From: Flavobacterium lacisediminis
GTDB taxonomy: Bacteria > Bacteroidota > Bacteroidia > Flavobacteriales > Flavobacteriaceae
Assembly (NCBI RefSeq): GCF_025909975.1
Contig: NZ_JAPCIO010000004.1
Coordinates: forward strand, 186,001-250,000
Reading direction: 5' to 3'
DNA: 64,000 bases
In this document: positions 8,163-15,709 of the stretch, piece by piece
How the letters are laid out: each line of letters begins with the position of its first letter
Numbering within the stretch: the first letter of the stretch is position 1
Program-made: the position numbers and the translations under genes
Notes under the pieces: model-generated
Databases searched by the model: none
What the model saw: only the letters and a program-made list of their open reading frames with translations
Told to the model about the DNA's origin: nothing

Positions 8163-10643
8163 ATGCCTTATATGTTTAAAAAAATCTTCGTTTTTATATT
8201 ATGTCTAAATGGTTTTTTCATTTTTGGACAAACTTTCTATCGCAATTTGTCATCCGAAAACTGGACATTCAACAAGCAAAACGAAGCAAAAAAACATAAA
8301 GCAACTATTCCCGGAACCGTTCACACCGATTTATTTCAAAACCAATTAATTCCTGATCCGTTTTTTGGAGCCAACGAGAAAAAATTGCAGTGGATTGAAA
8401 ATGAGAATTGGGAGTACGAAACATATTTTACTTTATCAGAATCCGAACTTAAAAATCAAAATATCGATTTGGAATTTGAGGGTTTGGACACGTATGCAAC
8501 CATTTTTTTGAACGGGAAAGTAGTTTTAGAAGCGGATAATATGTTCCGAAAATGGACAATTTCTGCCAAATCACATTTGAAAATTGGAACCAATCATTTA
8601 AAAGTTGTTTTTCAATCCGCGGTTCAAAAAGGAAAAGAGGAAGCGAAAAAAATATCTTATACCTTACCCGAAAAAGAACGTGTTTTTGTTAGAAAAGCAC
8701 AATGTCAATTTGGTTGGGATTGGGGCCCACGATTTGTAACGGCTGGAATTTGGAAAAAAGTCCAATTGAAATTTTGGAATTCGGCTAAAATCGAAAGCAT
8801 AAAATACAGTCAAATAGAACTGAATGACAAAAAAGCGATTTTAGAATTCACAACCGAAATTTATGTTGCTGAAGTAAAAACAATTCAGTTAAAAATCAAT
8901 AAAAAATCGGAAACATTCAATCTTAAAAAAGGAAAGAACAAAATCAAAATGCAATATGAAATTGCGAATCCAAAATTGTGGTGGTGTAACGGATTAGGTG
9001 ATGCTAACTTATATCCTTTTACTATCGAAATCCAACAAAAAAATCAGCTTTTAGATGCAAAAAAATTAAATATTGGCTTGAGAACTATCGAATTAATTCA
9101 GGAAAAAGACCAAGCTGGTAAAAGTTTTTACTTTAAATTAAACGGAAAATCTGTTTTTATGAAAGGAGCCAATATGGTTCCGCCAGACAGTTTTTTACCT
9201 CGAGTTTCCGATTCTACTTATTTTTCTTTAGTTGAAAATGCTAAAAAAGCGAACATGAACATGCTACGTGTTTGGGGTGGAGGAGTCTATTTTGAAGATG
9301 CGTTTTATGAAGCTTGCGATGCTAACGGAATATTAGTGTGGCAAGATTTTATGTTTGCTTGTTCGATGTATCCTGGCGATGAAAAATTTGTGCAAAATGT
9401 AAAACAAGAAGTAATTGATAACGTAAATCGTTTGCAAAATCATCCGAGTATTGCGATTTGGTGTGGCAATAATGAAAACGACGAAGGTTGGCACAATTGG
9501 GGTTGGCAAAAACAGTTTAAGTATACCAAAGCCGATTCGACTCAAATTTGGAATGATTATAAAAAAGTATTTCATGAAATGATTCCGAAAACTTTAGATA
9601 GTTTACTTCCGAAAGAAAAAAATATTTATTGGTCGTCTTCGCCATCAATTGGTTGGGGAAGAAAGGAAAGTTTGCTGCAAGGCGATTCACATTATTGGGG
9701 CGTTTGGTGGGGAAAAGAACCGTTTGAAATTTATGAGAAAAAAGTAGGTCGTTTTATGAGCGAATACGGTTTTCAAGGCATGCCAAATTTAGAAACCTTG
9801 CAAAAAGTAATACGTAAAGAAGATTTGAATTTTACTTCCGAAGCTTTTAAAAATCATCAAAAACACCCAACAGGTTACGAAACCATAAACGAATATATGG
9901 AACGCGATTTTGTGGTGCCAAAAGATTTTGAAGATTATGCTTATGTTTCCCAATTATTACAAGCTCGTGGAATGAAAACAGCAATAGAAGCCCATCGAAG
10001 AGCTAAACCCTATTGCATGGGAACGTTATATTGGCAATTCAATGATTGTTGGCCGGTTACGTCTTGGAGTTCGTTAGATTATTACGGAAATTGGAAAGCG
10101 GTTCATTATCAAGCGAAACGAAGTTTTGAGAATTTGTTATTTTCGATTGAAGAAGGAAATGATAGTTATAGAATTTGCATTGTCAACGATGATTTAAAAC
10201 AGTATTCGGGTGAATTAGTTATTGATTTAATTGATTTCAGCGGAACTAAATTATGGAATAAAAAGATAATTTTCATTGCTTCGGAGAATTCAAGTAAGAT
10301 ACATTTTGAAATTCCAAAGAAGGATTTCTTAGCTTATAATTTAAAACAAGCGGTATTGTCAGTTTCATTTCCTCCTTTAGAACAAATTTATACGCGTCAT
10401 TATTTCTTTAAACCTAAAGACTTGCAAATCACAAAACCAAACATCCAAATCAAAATTATTAATGAAGAAACCATTGAAATTTCTTCAGATGTTTTAGCAA
10501 AAGATGTTTTTCTGTCATCAGAAAATGATACTTTTTTTGAAGACAATTATTTTGATTTATTATCAAATGAAAAACGAATCATCAAATTGTCGAAACCAGT
10601 GCAAAATATAAAAGTTAAATCGCTGTTTGACACAATGAAATAA
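8163..10643 (+). CDS. Beta-mannosidase (GH2), exported
   Basis: Predicted to hydrolyse terminal beta-1,4-mannose, as found in the Man-GlcNAc core of N-glycans. The 826-residue protein has an N-terminal signal peptide (ending FFIFGQ), a GH2 sugar-binding beta-sandwich (about 25-190), an Ig-like middle domain, and a barrel with acid/base Glu438 in WCGNNEND and nucleophile Glu534 in SEYGFQG. Active-site neighbours such as RVWGGG and DFMFACSMYPGD fit the beta-mannosidase branch. A second ATG at 8172 would also give a good signal peptide, so the start is uncertain by three codons. It ends the operon at a terminator. Confidence 0.9.
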   Translation: MPYMFKKIFVFILCLNGFFIFGQTFYRNLSSENWTFNKQNEAKKHKATIPGTVHTDLFQNQLIPDPFFGANEKKLQWIENENWEYETYFTLSESELKNQNIDLEFEGLDTYATIFLNGKVVLEADNMFRKWTISAKSHLKIGTNHLKVVFQSAVQKGKEEAKKISYTLPEKERVFVRKAQCQFGWDWGPRFVTAGIWKKVQLKFWNSAKIESIKYSQIELNDKKAILEFTTEIYVAEVKTIQLKINKKSETFNLKKGKNKIKMQYEIANPKLWWCNGLGDANLYPFTIEIQQKNQLLDAKKLNIGLRTIELIQEKDQAGKSFYFKLNGKSVFMKGANMVPPDSFLPRVSDSTYFSLVENAKKANMNMLRVWGGGVYFEDAFYEACDANGILVWQDFMFACSMYPGDEKFVQNVKQEVIDNVNRLQNHPSIAIWCGNNENDEGWHNWGWQKQFKYTKADSTQIWNDYKKVFHEMIPKTLDSLLPKEKNIYWSSSPSIGWGRKESLLQGDSHYWGVWWGKEPFEIYEKKVGRFMSEYGFQGMPNLETLQKVIRKEDLNFTSEAFKNHQKHPTGYETINEYMERDFVVPKDFEDYAYVSQLLQARGMKTAIEAHRRAKPYCMGTLYWQFNDCWPVTSWSSLDYYGNWKAVHYQAKRSFENLLFSIEEGNDSYRICIVNDDLKQYSGELVIDLIDFSGTKLWNKKIIFIASENSSKIHFEIPKKDFLAYNLKQAVLSVSFPPLEQIYTRHYFFKPKDLQITKPNIQIKIINEETIEISSDVLAKDVFLSSENDTFFEDNYFDLLSNEKRIIKLSKPVQNIKVKSLFDTMK

Positions 10644-10648
10644 AAAAA

Positions 10649-10669
10649 AACGCCTCAATTGAGGCGTTT
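10649..10669. terminator. Bidirectional terminator between beta-mannosidase and dNK genes
   Basis: A near-perfect palindrome (AACGCCTCAATTGAGGCGTTT) flanked by A and T runs sits between two convergent genes and can end transcription from both sides. Confidence 0.75.
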
Positions 10670-10676
10670 CATATAT

Positions 10677-11291
10677 CTAAAATAATCCGTTTAATTCGGC
10701 ATCAATTCTATTAATGATGGTCCCTAAATCTTCAGGATTGTTTACAAAATCAAAATTATCTACATCAATAATTACTAATTTACCTTTATCATACGTTTGA
10801 ATCCAAGCTTCGTATCTTTCGTTCAAACGACTTAAATAATCAATCGAAATCGAGTTTTCGTAATCTCTTCCTCTTTTGTGAATTTGGCTTACTAAATTTG
10901 GAATCGAACTTCTCAAATAAATCAATAAGTCTGGCGAACCTACTAAACTTTCCATCAATTCGAAAAGTGAAGTGTAATTATTAAAATCTCGGTTCGACAT
11001 TAATCCCATTGCGTGAAGATTAGGTGCGAAAATATGCGCATCTTCATAAATGGTTCTGTCTTGAATAATGTTTTTACCACTTTCGCGAATTTGCAATACT
11101 TGACGAAAACGACTGTTTAAGAAATAAATTTGAAGGTTAAAACTCCAACGTTCCATTTGATGATAAAAATCATCCAAATACGGATTATCCACAACGTCTT
11201 CAAAGTGCGGTTCCCATTTAAAATGTTTGGCTAATAATCGAGTTAACGTTGTTTTTCCTGCTCCAATATTTCCTGCTACTGCTATGTGCAT
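10677..11291 (-). CDS. Deoxynucleoside kinase family protein
   Basis: Predicted to phosphorylate deoxynucleosides for dNTP salvage. The 204-residue protein starts with a P-loop, GNIGAGKTT (residues 7-15), and has the family's DRTIYED motif (about residues 78-84) with the ERY-like loop further on (LNERYEAW). Length and motifs match the dCK/dGK/TK2-like family that is widespread in Bacteroidetes. Substrate choice cannot be told from the motifs. It stands alone, convergent with the glycan operon. Confidence 0.9.
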   Translation of the reverse strand: MHIAVAGNIGAGKTTLTRLLAKHFKWEPHFEDVVDNPYLDDFYHQMERWSFNLQIYFLNSRFRQVLQIRESGKNIIQDRTIYEDAHIFAPNLHAMGLMSNRDFNNYTSLFELMESLVGSPDLLIYLRSSIPNLVSQIHKRGRDYENSISIDYLSRLNERYEAWIQTYDKGKLVIIDVDNFDFVNNPEDLGTIINRIDAELNGLF

Positions 11292-11361
11292 TATGGTAAA
11301 ATTATTTCATTAATGATAAATCAAAAGTAAATATTTTAATCAGATAGCACAAAGTAAATTA

Positions 11362-11745
11362 CTATTTATTTGATGAAAGTTTTTCCAAAATTGAAATTAA
11401 TCTTTTGTTTTCTTCTTTTAAATCTGAAATTTGTGAAAATAAAGTCTGAATTAGAAGCTCATTTGTTTTTTGATTTTCTTGATGTAGGTTTTCTACCATA
11501 CCAATTGCAGTAGATGAATCTGAATTTTTAAAATTATTAACAATATATTGTTTTTCTAATAATTCATTGATATCAATTTCTAAAATTTCAGAAATCTTTA
11601 ATAATCTTTCAAAATCTAATTTTGTTACTCCTTTTTCGATTTTTACATATGCAGGTTGAGAAATACCAAGGTGTTCGGCTATGTATTCTTGAGAAAAATT
11701 TAATTGCTCTCTTCTTAATTTTATTTTATTGCTAATGTTGTTCAT
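11362..11745 (-). CDS. XRE family transcriptional regulator with coiled-coil tail
   Basis: 127-residue DNA-binding protein. Residues 5-60 form an XRE/Cro helix-turn-helix (LNFSQEYIAEHLGISQPAYVKIEKG), followed by a helical tail that looks like a coiled coil (LFSQISDLKEENKRLISILEKL), suited to dimerisation. It is divergent from the secreted Cys-tailed protein gene at 11859, with about 110 bases between them, so it may control that cassette and itself. AT-rich like its neighbours. Confidence 0.85.
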   Translation of the reverse strand: MNNISNKIKLRREQLNFSQEYIAEHLGISQPAYVKIEKGVTKLDFERLLKISEILEIDINELLEKQYIVNNFKNSDSSTAIGMVENLHQENQKTNELLIQTLFSQISDLKEENKRLISILEKLSSNK

Positions 11746-11771
11746 TATTATTTAGTTTGATAATAACCAAA

Positions 11772-11788
11772 AGTAATAAATTATAACT
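11772..11788. promoter_or_regulatory. Candidate operator for the XRE regulator
   Basis: An imperfect palindrome (AGTAATAAATTATAACT) lies in the divergent intergenic region, followed by a related AAGTGATAA. Dyad symmetry and position fit an XRE operator; no experimental or comparative support is available here. Confidence 0.3.
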
Positions 11789-11858
11789 ATAAGTGATAAT
11801 CTATTTATGAAAAGAATTTTATTATTGTAGGAATATTAACAAATTAAAACAAATATTT

Positions 11859-12401
11859 ATGAAAACAAAATTTTTGACAATTGTTGTGATGTTGCTGTTA
11901 ACAGTATCTAGTGCCTTTTCAAACAACCTAGGTAAGGTTAAAGTAAAAGATTTTAATTTTTCTTCAGAAATTAATTACGATAGTAATGTTGAAGAGATAT
12001 GGAATCATGAGTTAGGCTTGAAAATGTATGTTTTTACAATGCAAAATTCAAATGATTTATTAATTGCTTATGAAGATAAGGATAGTTCTGAATTAACACC
12101 AGTTGCATTCTATCAAAGTAATAGTAATGGATTCACATATAAAGATATAAATAACAGGAAAGAAGTATTAACGGTAGGTCTTGATAATGGAAAAGTTGTT
12201 AGTTACAACTATATTGAAAAAAATGACTCAAAATATGGCTTTGCATTAAAAAAATGCCCTGGAGGTTCAACTTTTGGATGTATTAAGTTGTCTATGTCTG
12301 CATGTGCATCAGATGGCGAATGCGCATTTTATTGTGCGATTGCGGGGGCATATTGTCCTGCTGCTATAGCTACTGCTTGTGCTGCAAGTTGTAATTTGTA
12401 A
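11859..12401 (+). CDS. Secreted protein with eight-cysteine C-terminal peptide
   Basis: 180 residues, no family recognised. Residues 1-22 are a clear signal peptide (MKTKFLTIVVMLLLTVSSAFS). Residues 23-130 are polar with no cysteine. From Cys133 to Cys178 the composition changes abruptly to a hydrophobic, Ala-rich segment with eight cysteines spaced C-x7-C-x7-C-x5-C-x3-C-x6-C-x7-C-x3-C, ending at the C-terminus. An even number of cysteines in an exported segment suggests disulfides. The layout of polar pro-region plus Cys-rich hydrophobic core resembles bacteriocin precursors such as halocin C8, but this is an analogy, not a demonstrated match. An XRE regulator diverges upstream and a terminator-like hairpin follows. 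Confidence 0.75.
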   Translation: MKTKFLTIVVMLLLTVSSAFSNNLGKVKVKDFNFSSEINYDSNVEEIWNHELGLKMYVFTMQNSNDLLIAYEDKDSSELTPVAFYQSNSNGFTYKDINNRKEVLTVGLDNGKVVSYNYIEKNDSKYGFALKKCPGGSTFGCIKLSMSACASDGECAFYCAIAGAYCPAAIATACAASCNL

Positions 12402-12417
12402 GATACTATTAAATATC

Positions 12418-12456
12418 AAAAAGGGATTTGTTTTAATAAAATAAATCCCTTATTTT
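12418..12456 (+). terminator. Hairpin after the Cys-tailed protein gene
   Basis: AAGGGATTT (12421-12429) pairs with AAATCCCTT (12443-12451), then a T-rich run follows. The next ORF begins 12 bases after 12451, so this may attenuate rather than fully stop transcription, giving more peptide than downstream product. Confidence 0.6.
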
Positions 12457-12462
12457 TAAAAT

Positions 12463-12960
12463 ATGAAAAAGATAAGATTTGTTTTTGTGTTTTTGTTTGT
12501 TTGTTTTGTAATTTATATTTTGACAAATTTTATTATTACATATGTAAATTTGTCCCCTAAAATTGGTAAAGTTTTTGTTGATTTAGAAAATTTGGAAAAT
12601 AAACAACAATTAACAGATTCGTTAATTAAATTAAAAAAAATTAAAAGTGAACAACAAATTTCAGTTAATTTGAAAGATGAAGACACCTTAATTTTGTGTT
12701 TTGTTGATTGCAACGATGATTTTTTTATTTATTCTCAAAAGTTTGCGAAAAAATCAAAATCTAATAAAGTAAAGTATAAAACATATTTTATTTTAAATGA
12801 TAAAAATTGTAAAATAGAAGGTGATTCTGTTAAATCTAAATTTTATTTTTTAGATGGAAAATTACCTTTGAAATATAATAAATTAGTTTATCCATATTCA
12901 TTAAAAGTAAATAAAGGTAAGATTTTGAGTTCTAAATTTAATTTTTCAGAAGATGAATAA
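12463..12960 (+). CDS. Membrane-anchored protein with thioredoxin-like fold features
   Basis: 165 residues, family not recognised. One N-terminal transmembrane helix (residues about 5-28) anchors an extracytoplasmic domain. The order strand (DTLILCFVDC), helix (FFIYSQKFAKKSKS), strand (YKTYFILND), and a late YPYSLKVNKGKIL reminiscent of the cis-Pro strand of thioredoxins suggest a thioredoxin-like fold, but there is no CxxC (only C-x3-C). If it acts on thiols it might serve the Cys-rich neighbour; that is inference. Its stop overlaps the next gene by eight bases. Confidence 0.55.
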   Translation: MKKIRFVFVFLFVCFVIYILTNFIITYVNLSPKIGKVFVDLENLENKQQLTDSLIKLKKIKSEQQISVNLKDEDTLILCFVDCNDDFFIYSQKFAKKSKSNKVKYKTYFILNDKNCKIEGDSVKSKFYFLDGKLPLKYNKLVYPYSLKVNKGKILSSKFNFSEDE

Positions 12961-13666
12961 AAGTGTTTTAGTTATTTTTTTAGTTTCAATGAATTTTATT
13001 TTTTCTCAAAATAGTTCTGGTGTTGTTTCTTATAAAGTTATTGTTAATAAGGGAAATATTACGAAAAGTGATACTATACAAAGTGAAGATAAAAAAGAAA
13101 TCGCTAATTTTTTTACAGCAATTTTAAAAAAATCAATAGAAAAAAATTTTGAATTATTTTATAATGATTCTACTTCTCTATTTGTTGAAAAATCTGAATT
13201 AAAGTATGATTCTGGTAATTCTAATTTATATGGGAAATCTAATAACGATAAGTTGTATGTTAACATTAAAAATTTCACATATATTAATCAAGTAGATTTA
13301 TATGGCAAGAATTTTTTAATTTCTGACAAAATTAATCAATTGTCTTGGGTAATTGACAGGAGTCAAGAGAAATTTATTTTGGATAAAAAGACTTATAAAG
13401 CTACATGTACAAATAAAGTTAATGGGAAAGAGTTTAAAGTTGTAGCATGGTTTTCTGAAGAGATTAGTTTAGGCTTTGGGCCAGATAATTATTGTGGTTT
13501 GCCTGGTCTTATTTTAGAATTAGATGCTGGAAATTTATCATATAAGTGTGAAAGCATTATTTTTGATAAGCAAAATATAAAAAAACCAAATTCTGGTAAA
13601 AGAGTAACTCAAAAGGAATTTGATGTAATTGCTAATCAAAAACAAATAGAAATTTTAGGGTTTTAA
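12953..13666 (+). CDS. GLPGLI family protein
   Basis: 237 residues with a signal peptide (ends NFIFSQ) and the family signature GLPGLILEL near residue 180, preceded by WFSEEISLGFGPDNY. The GLPGLI family is abundant in Bacteroidetes, exported, and of unknown function; members are often next to outer-membrane receptor-like proteins. This one is in the small cassette after the Cys-tailed protein and overlaps the upstream gene, so they share an mRNA. A second family member lies at 14781. Confidence 0.8.
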   Translation: MNKSVLVIFLVSMNFIFSQNSSGVVSYKVIVNKGNITKSDTIQSEDKKEIANFFTAILKKSIEKNFELFYNDSTSLFVEKSELKYDSGNSNLYGKSNNDKLYVNIKNFTYINQVDLYGKNFLISDKINQLSWVIDRSQEKFILDKKTYKATCTNKVNGKEFKVVAWFSEEISLGFGPDNYCGLPGLILELDAGNLSYKCESIIFDKQNIKKPNSGKRVTQKEFDVIANQKQIEILGF

Positions 13667-13678
13667 AAATTTAATTAC

Positions 13679-13867
13679 ATGTCTTTACTATTCCAGATTG
13701 TTCTATCAATTATTGCTACTTTAGTAGTGATATTATCATACTCATCTATAAAAGATGTTAATATTTCTCGTAATTTAAATACAAATGAAAAAAGAAGGTG
13801 GGTTTTTTTTATTCTGTATTTTCCAATAATTGGTTCTCTTTATTATTTCTACAAGAAAAAAAACTAA
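13679..13867 (+). CDS. Small two-helix membrane protein (PLDc_N-like)
   Basis: 62 residues with two transmembrane helices (about 4-22 and 40-57) and a basic C-terminal KKKN. The second helix (RRWVFFILYFPIIGSLYYFYKK) follows the W...P.iG.l.Y pattern of the PLDc_N membrane module, a motif also present in some proposed bacteriocin immunity proteins. It is the last gene of the cassette and ends by overlapping the convergent gene's stop by four bases. A role in self-protection is only a suggestion. Confidence 0.6.
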   Translation: MSLLFQIVLSIIATLVVILSYSSIKDVNISRNLNTNEKRRWVFFILYFPIIGSLYYFYKKKN

Positions 13868-14658
13868 TTAAAAATTTTGTAATTAGTAATTTCATTTTGG
13901 GTAAAAATAGACAAAATTCCATCTCTAAAGAAAAATTTTGAAATGATTTTTTCATCAATTGCTATTTTGCTGCTACTCATAGAAGTTAAGTCATAATAAA
14001 ACAATTGATGTTCTATTTGATAAATTAAATTTTTGCTTTTTGTTAGTTGAATAGCTTCAAATTTTGGAAGAATTCCTAATTTTTCAATAGTTCCATAAAT
14101 AGAAATGCGATATAAACTCAAATTAATATCGGTCCAATAAAAATGCGTGTAATCGGATTCATAGTGTAATATCGGATTTTCAAGCATCGTAGAAATCCAT
14201 TTGATAGAATCCGTGTTTACATTGATTAAACCAATTTTAGAAGAAATACTGTCGTAAATCCAAATTTGGTTTTGGGAAGATAATGCAACAGCTTCTAAAT
14301 TAAGTGGAATTGGAAATAAATTGAAATCTATTTTTTTGATTTCATTCAATTGATTATCTAAAAGCACAACTGTGTTGAAGTTTTTATAAAAAACAACAAT
14401 CTCTAGTGGATTTTGAAAGTCAACTTTTGCTATTTTTCCTAAGCTTACATTATTGTATTGGTAATTTTTTGAAGCGCTATTTTTAATCAATACATTTCCT
14501 TTTAAAAAGTAACTATTTTGCTGATTGTCAATCCCTAAAAATATGTCGCATTCTAGGTTTCCGGATTCTATTTTTGTTGCAGGAATTATATTTTGACTGC
14601 TCATTTGAAAGCAACAAAGATTAAAAAATAGTATAAAAAGTAATTTTTTTAATAGCAT
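13864..14658 (-). CDS. Exported protein, beta-propeller-like, function unknown
   Basis: 264 residues with a signal peptide (ends FQMSSQ). The rest consists of short hydrophobic strands with repeating polar turns and aromatic residues (IWIYDS, YYDLTS, FYWTDI), which fits a small beta-propeller. I do not recognise a named family. It is convergent with the AT-rich cassette, overlapping its last stop by four bases, and divergent from the GLPGLI gene at 14781. Confidence 0.6.
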   Translation of the reverse strand: MLLKKLLFILFFNLCCFQMSSQNIIPATKIESGNLECDIFLGIDNQQNSYFLKGNVLIKNSASKNYQYNNVSLGKIAKVDFQNPLEIVVFYKNFNTVVLLDNQLNEIKKIDFNLFPIPLNLEAVALSSQNQIWIYDSISSKIGLINVNTDSIKWISTMLENPILHYESDYTHFYWTDINLSLYRISIYGTIEKLGILPKFEAIQLTKSKNLIYQIEHQLFYYDLTSMSSSKIAIDEKIISKFFFRDGILSIFTQNEITNYKIFN

Positions 14659-14780
14659 TCGTTAAACTATTTCAAGAATTAAAAGTCTAATATACTACTT
14701 TAACACAAAAATAGTAGTTAAATTGTGTAACAAAATGCACTATTTGTAGTCTATACATATAGCTAAAACATCTGAAAAGA

Positions 14781-15692
14781 ATGAAAAAAATTATTATTGC
14801 TTCGATTTTTATGATTTCTGGGTTATTAAATGCTCAGAATTTCCAAGGTATGGCCGTTTATGAATCTAAAACAAGTACTGCCGATTTTATGAAAGGCATG
14901 AGTGGGAATAGAGATATGACTCCTGAAATGCAAAAACAAATAGAGGAACGTATGAAAAAAATGTTTGAAAGAACATTTGTTTTAAATTTCGACAAAACAG
15001 CTTCTATTTATAAAGAAGAAGAAAAATTGGATGCTCCTGGAGGTCAGCAACAAGGTGGAAGGATGATGATGTCTATGATGGGTGGTGGTGGAACACACTA
15101 CAAAAACGCAAAAGACAAGCAATATGTGGTGGATAAAGAGTTTTTTGGAAAAGAATTTTTAATTAAAGATTCGTTGCCAAAATACGAATGGAAATTAGAA
15201 GGAGAGTCAAAACAAATTGGTAATTATACTTGTTTCAAAGCGACTGCAGTAGTTAAAGTAAGTGAGTCTGATTTTAGAAATTTCAGATTTAGAAACAATA
15301 ACAAAGCAAAAGAAGAGGAGAAAAAAGCGGAAACAGTAAAAGATACTACTAAAGCTAAAAAAACCAACTTCACTGACGATTGGGAAATGCCAAAAGAAAA
15401 TGTAATTACTGCTTGGTATTGTCCAGAAATCCCTGTGAATCAAGGGCCAGAGAATTATTGGGGATTACCAGGTTTAATCTTAGAAGTTAATGATGGAAAA
15501 ACAGTGATTTTGTGTTCTAAATTAGTTTTAAATTCTAAAGAAAAAGTTGAAATTAAGCCTGTTTCTAAAGGTAAAGAGGTAACGCAAAAAGAATTTGATG
15601 AGATTGTGAAAAAGAAAATGGAAGAAATGCGTGAAATGAATTCAGGTCGTGGAGGCCAAGGTGGTGGATTTAGAATGGGTGGAGCACGTTAA
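14781..15692 (+). CDS. GLPGLI family protein, second copy
   Basis: 303 residues; signal peptide ends LLNAQN. Early Met-rich region (MTPEMQKQIEERMKKMF, then MMMSMMGGGG) and Gly/Arg/Met-rich C-terminus (GGQGGGFRMGGAR). The signature GLPGLILEVNDG sits near residue 230, after AWYCPEIPVNQGPENYW. It has a charged insert (KAKEEEKKAETVKD) absent from the shorter copy at 12953. The next gene, an outer-membrane barrel, starts 17 bases downstream; this pairing is common in Bacteroidetes. Function unknown; the Met-rich stretches might bind metal. Confidence 0.85.
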   Translation: MKKIIIASIFMISGLLNAQNFQGMAVYESKTSTADFMKGMSGNRDMTPEMQKQIEERMKKMFERTFVLNFDKTASIYKEEEKLDAPGGQQQGGRMMMSMMGGGGTHYKNAKDKQYVVDKEFFGKEFLIKDSLPKYEWKLEGESKQIGNYTCFKATAVVKVSESDFRNFRFRNNNKAKEEEKKAETVKDTTKAKKTNFTDDWEMPKENVITAWYCPEIPVNQGPENYWGLPGLILEVNDGKTVILCSKLVLNSKEKVEIKPVSKGKEVTQKEFDEIVKKKMEEMREMNSGRGGQGGGFRMGGAR

Positions 15693-15709
15693 TTTTCTAT
15701 AAAAGAATT

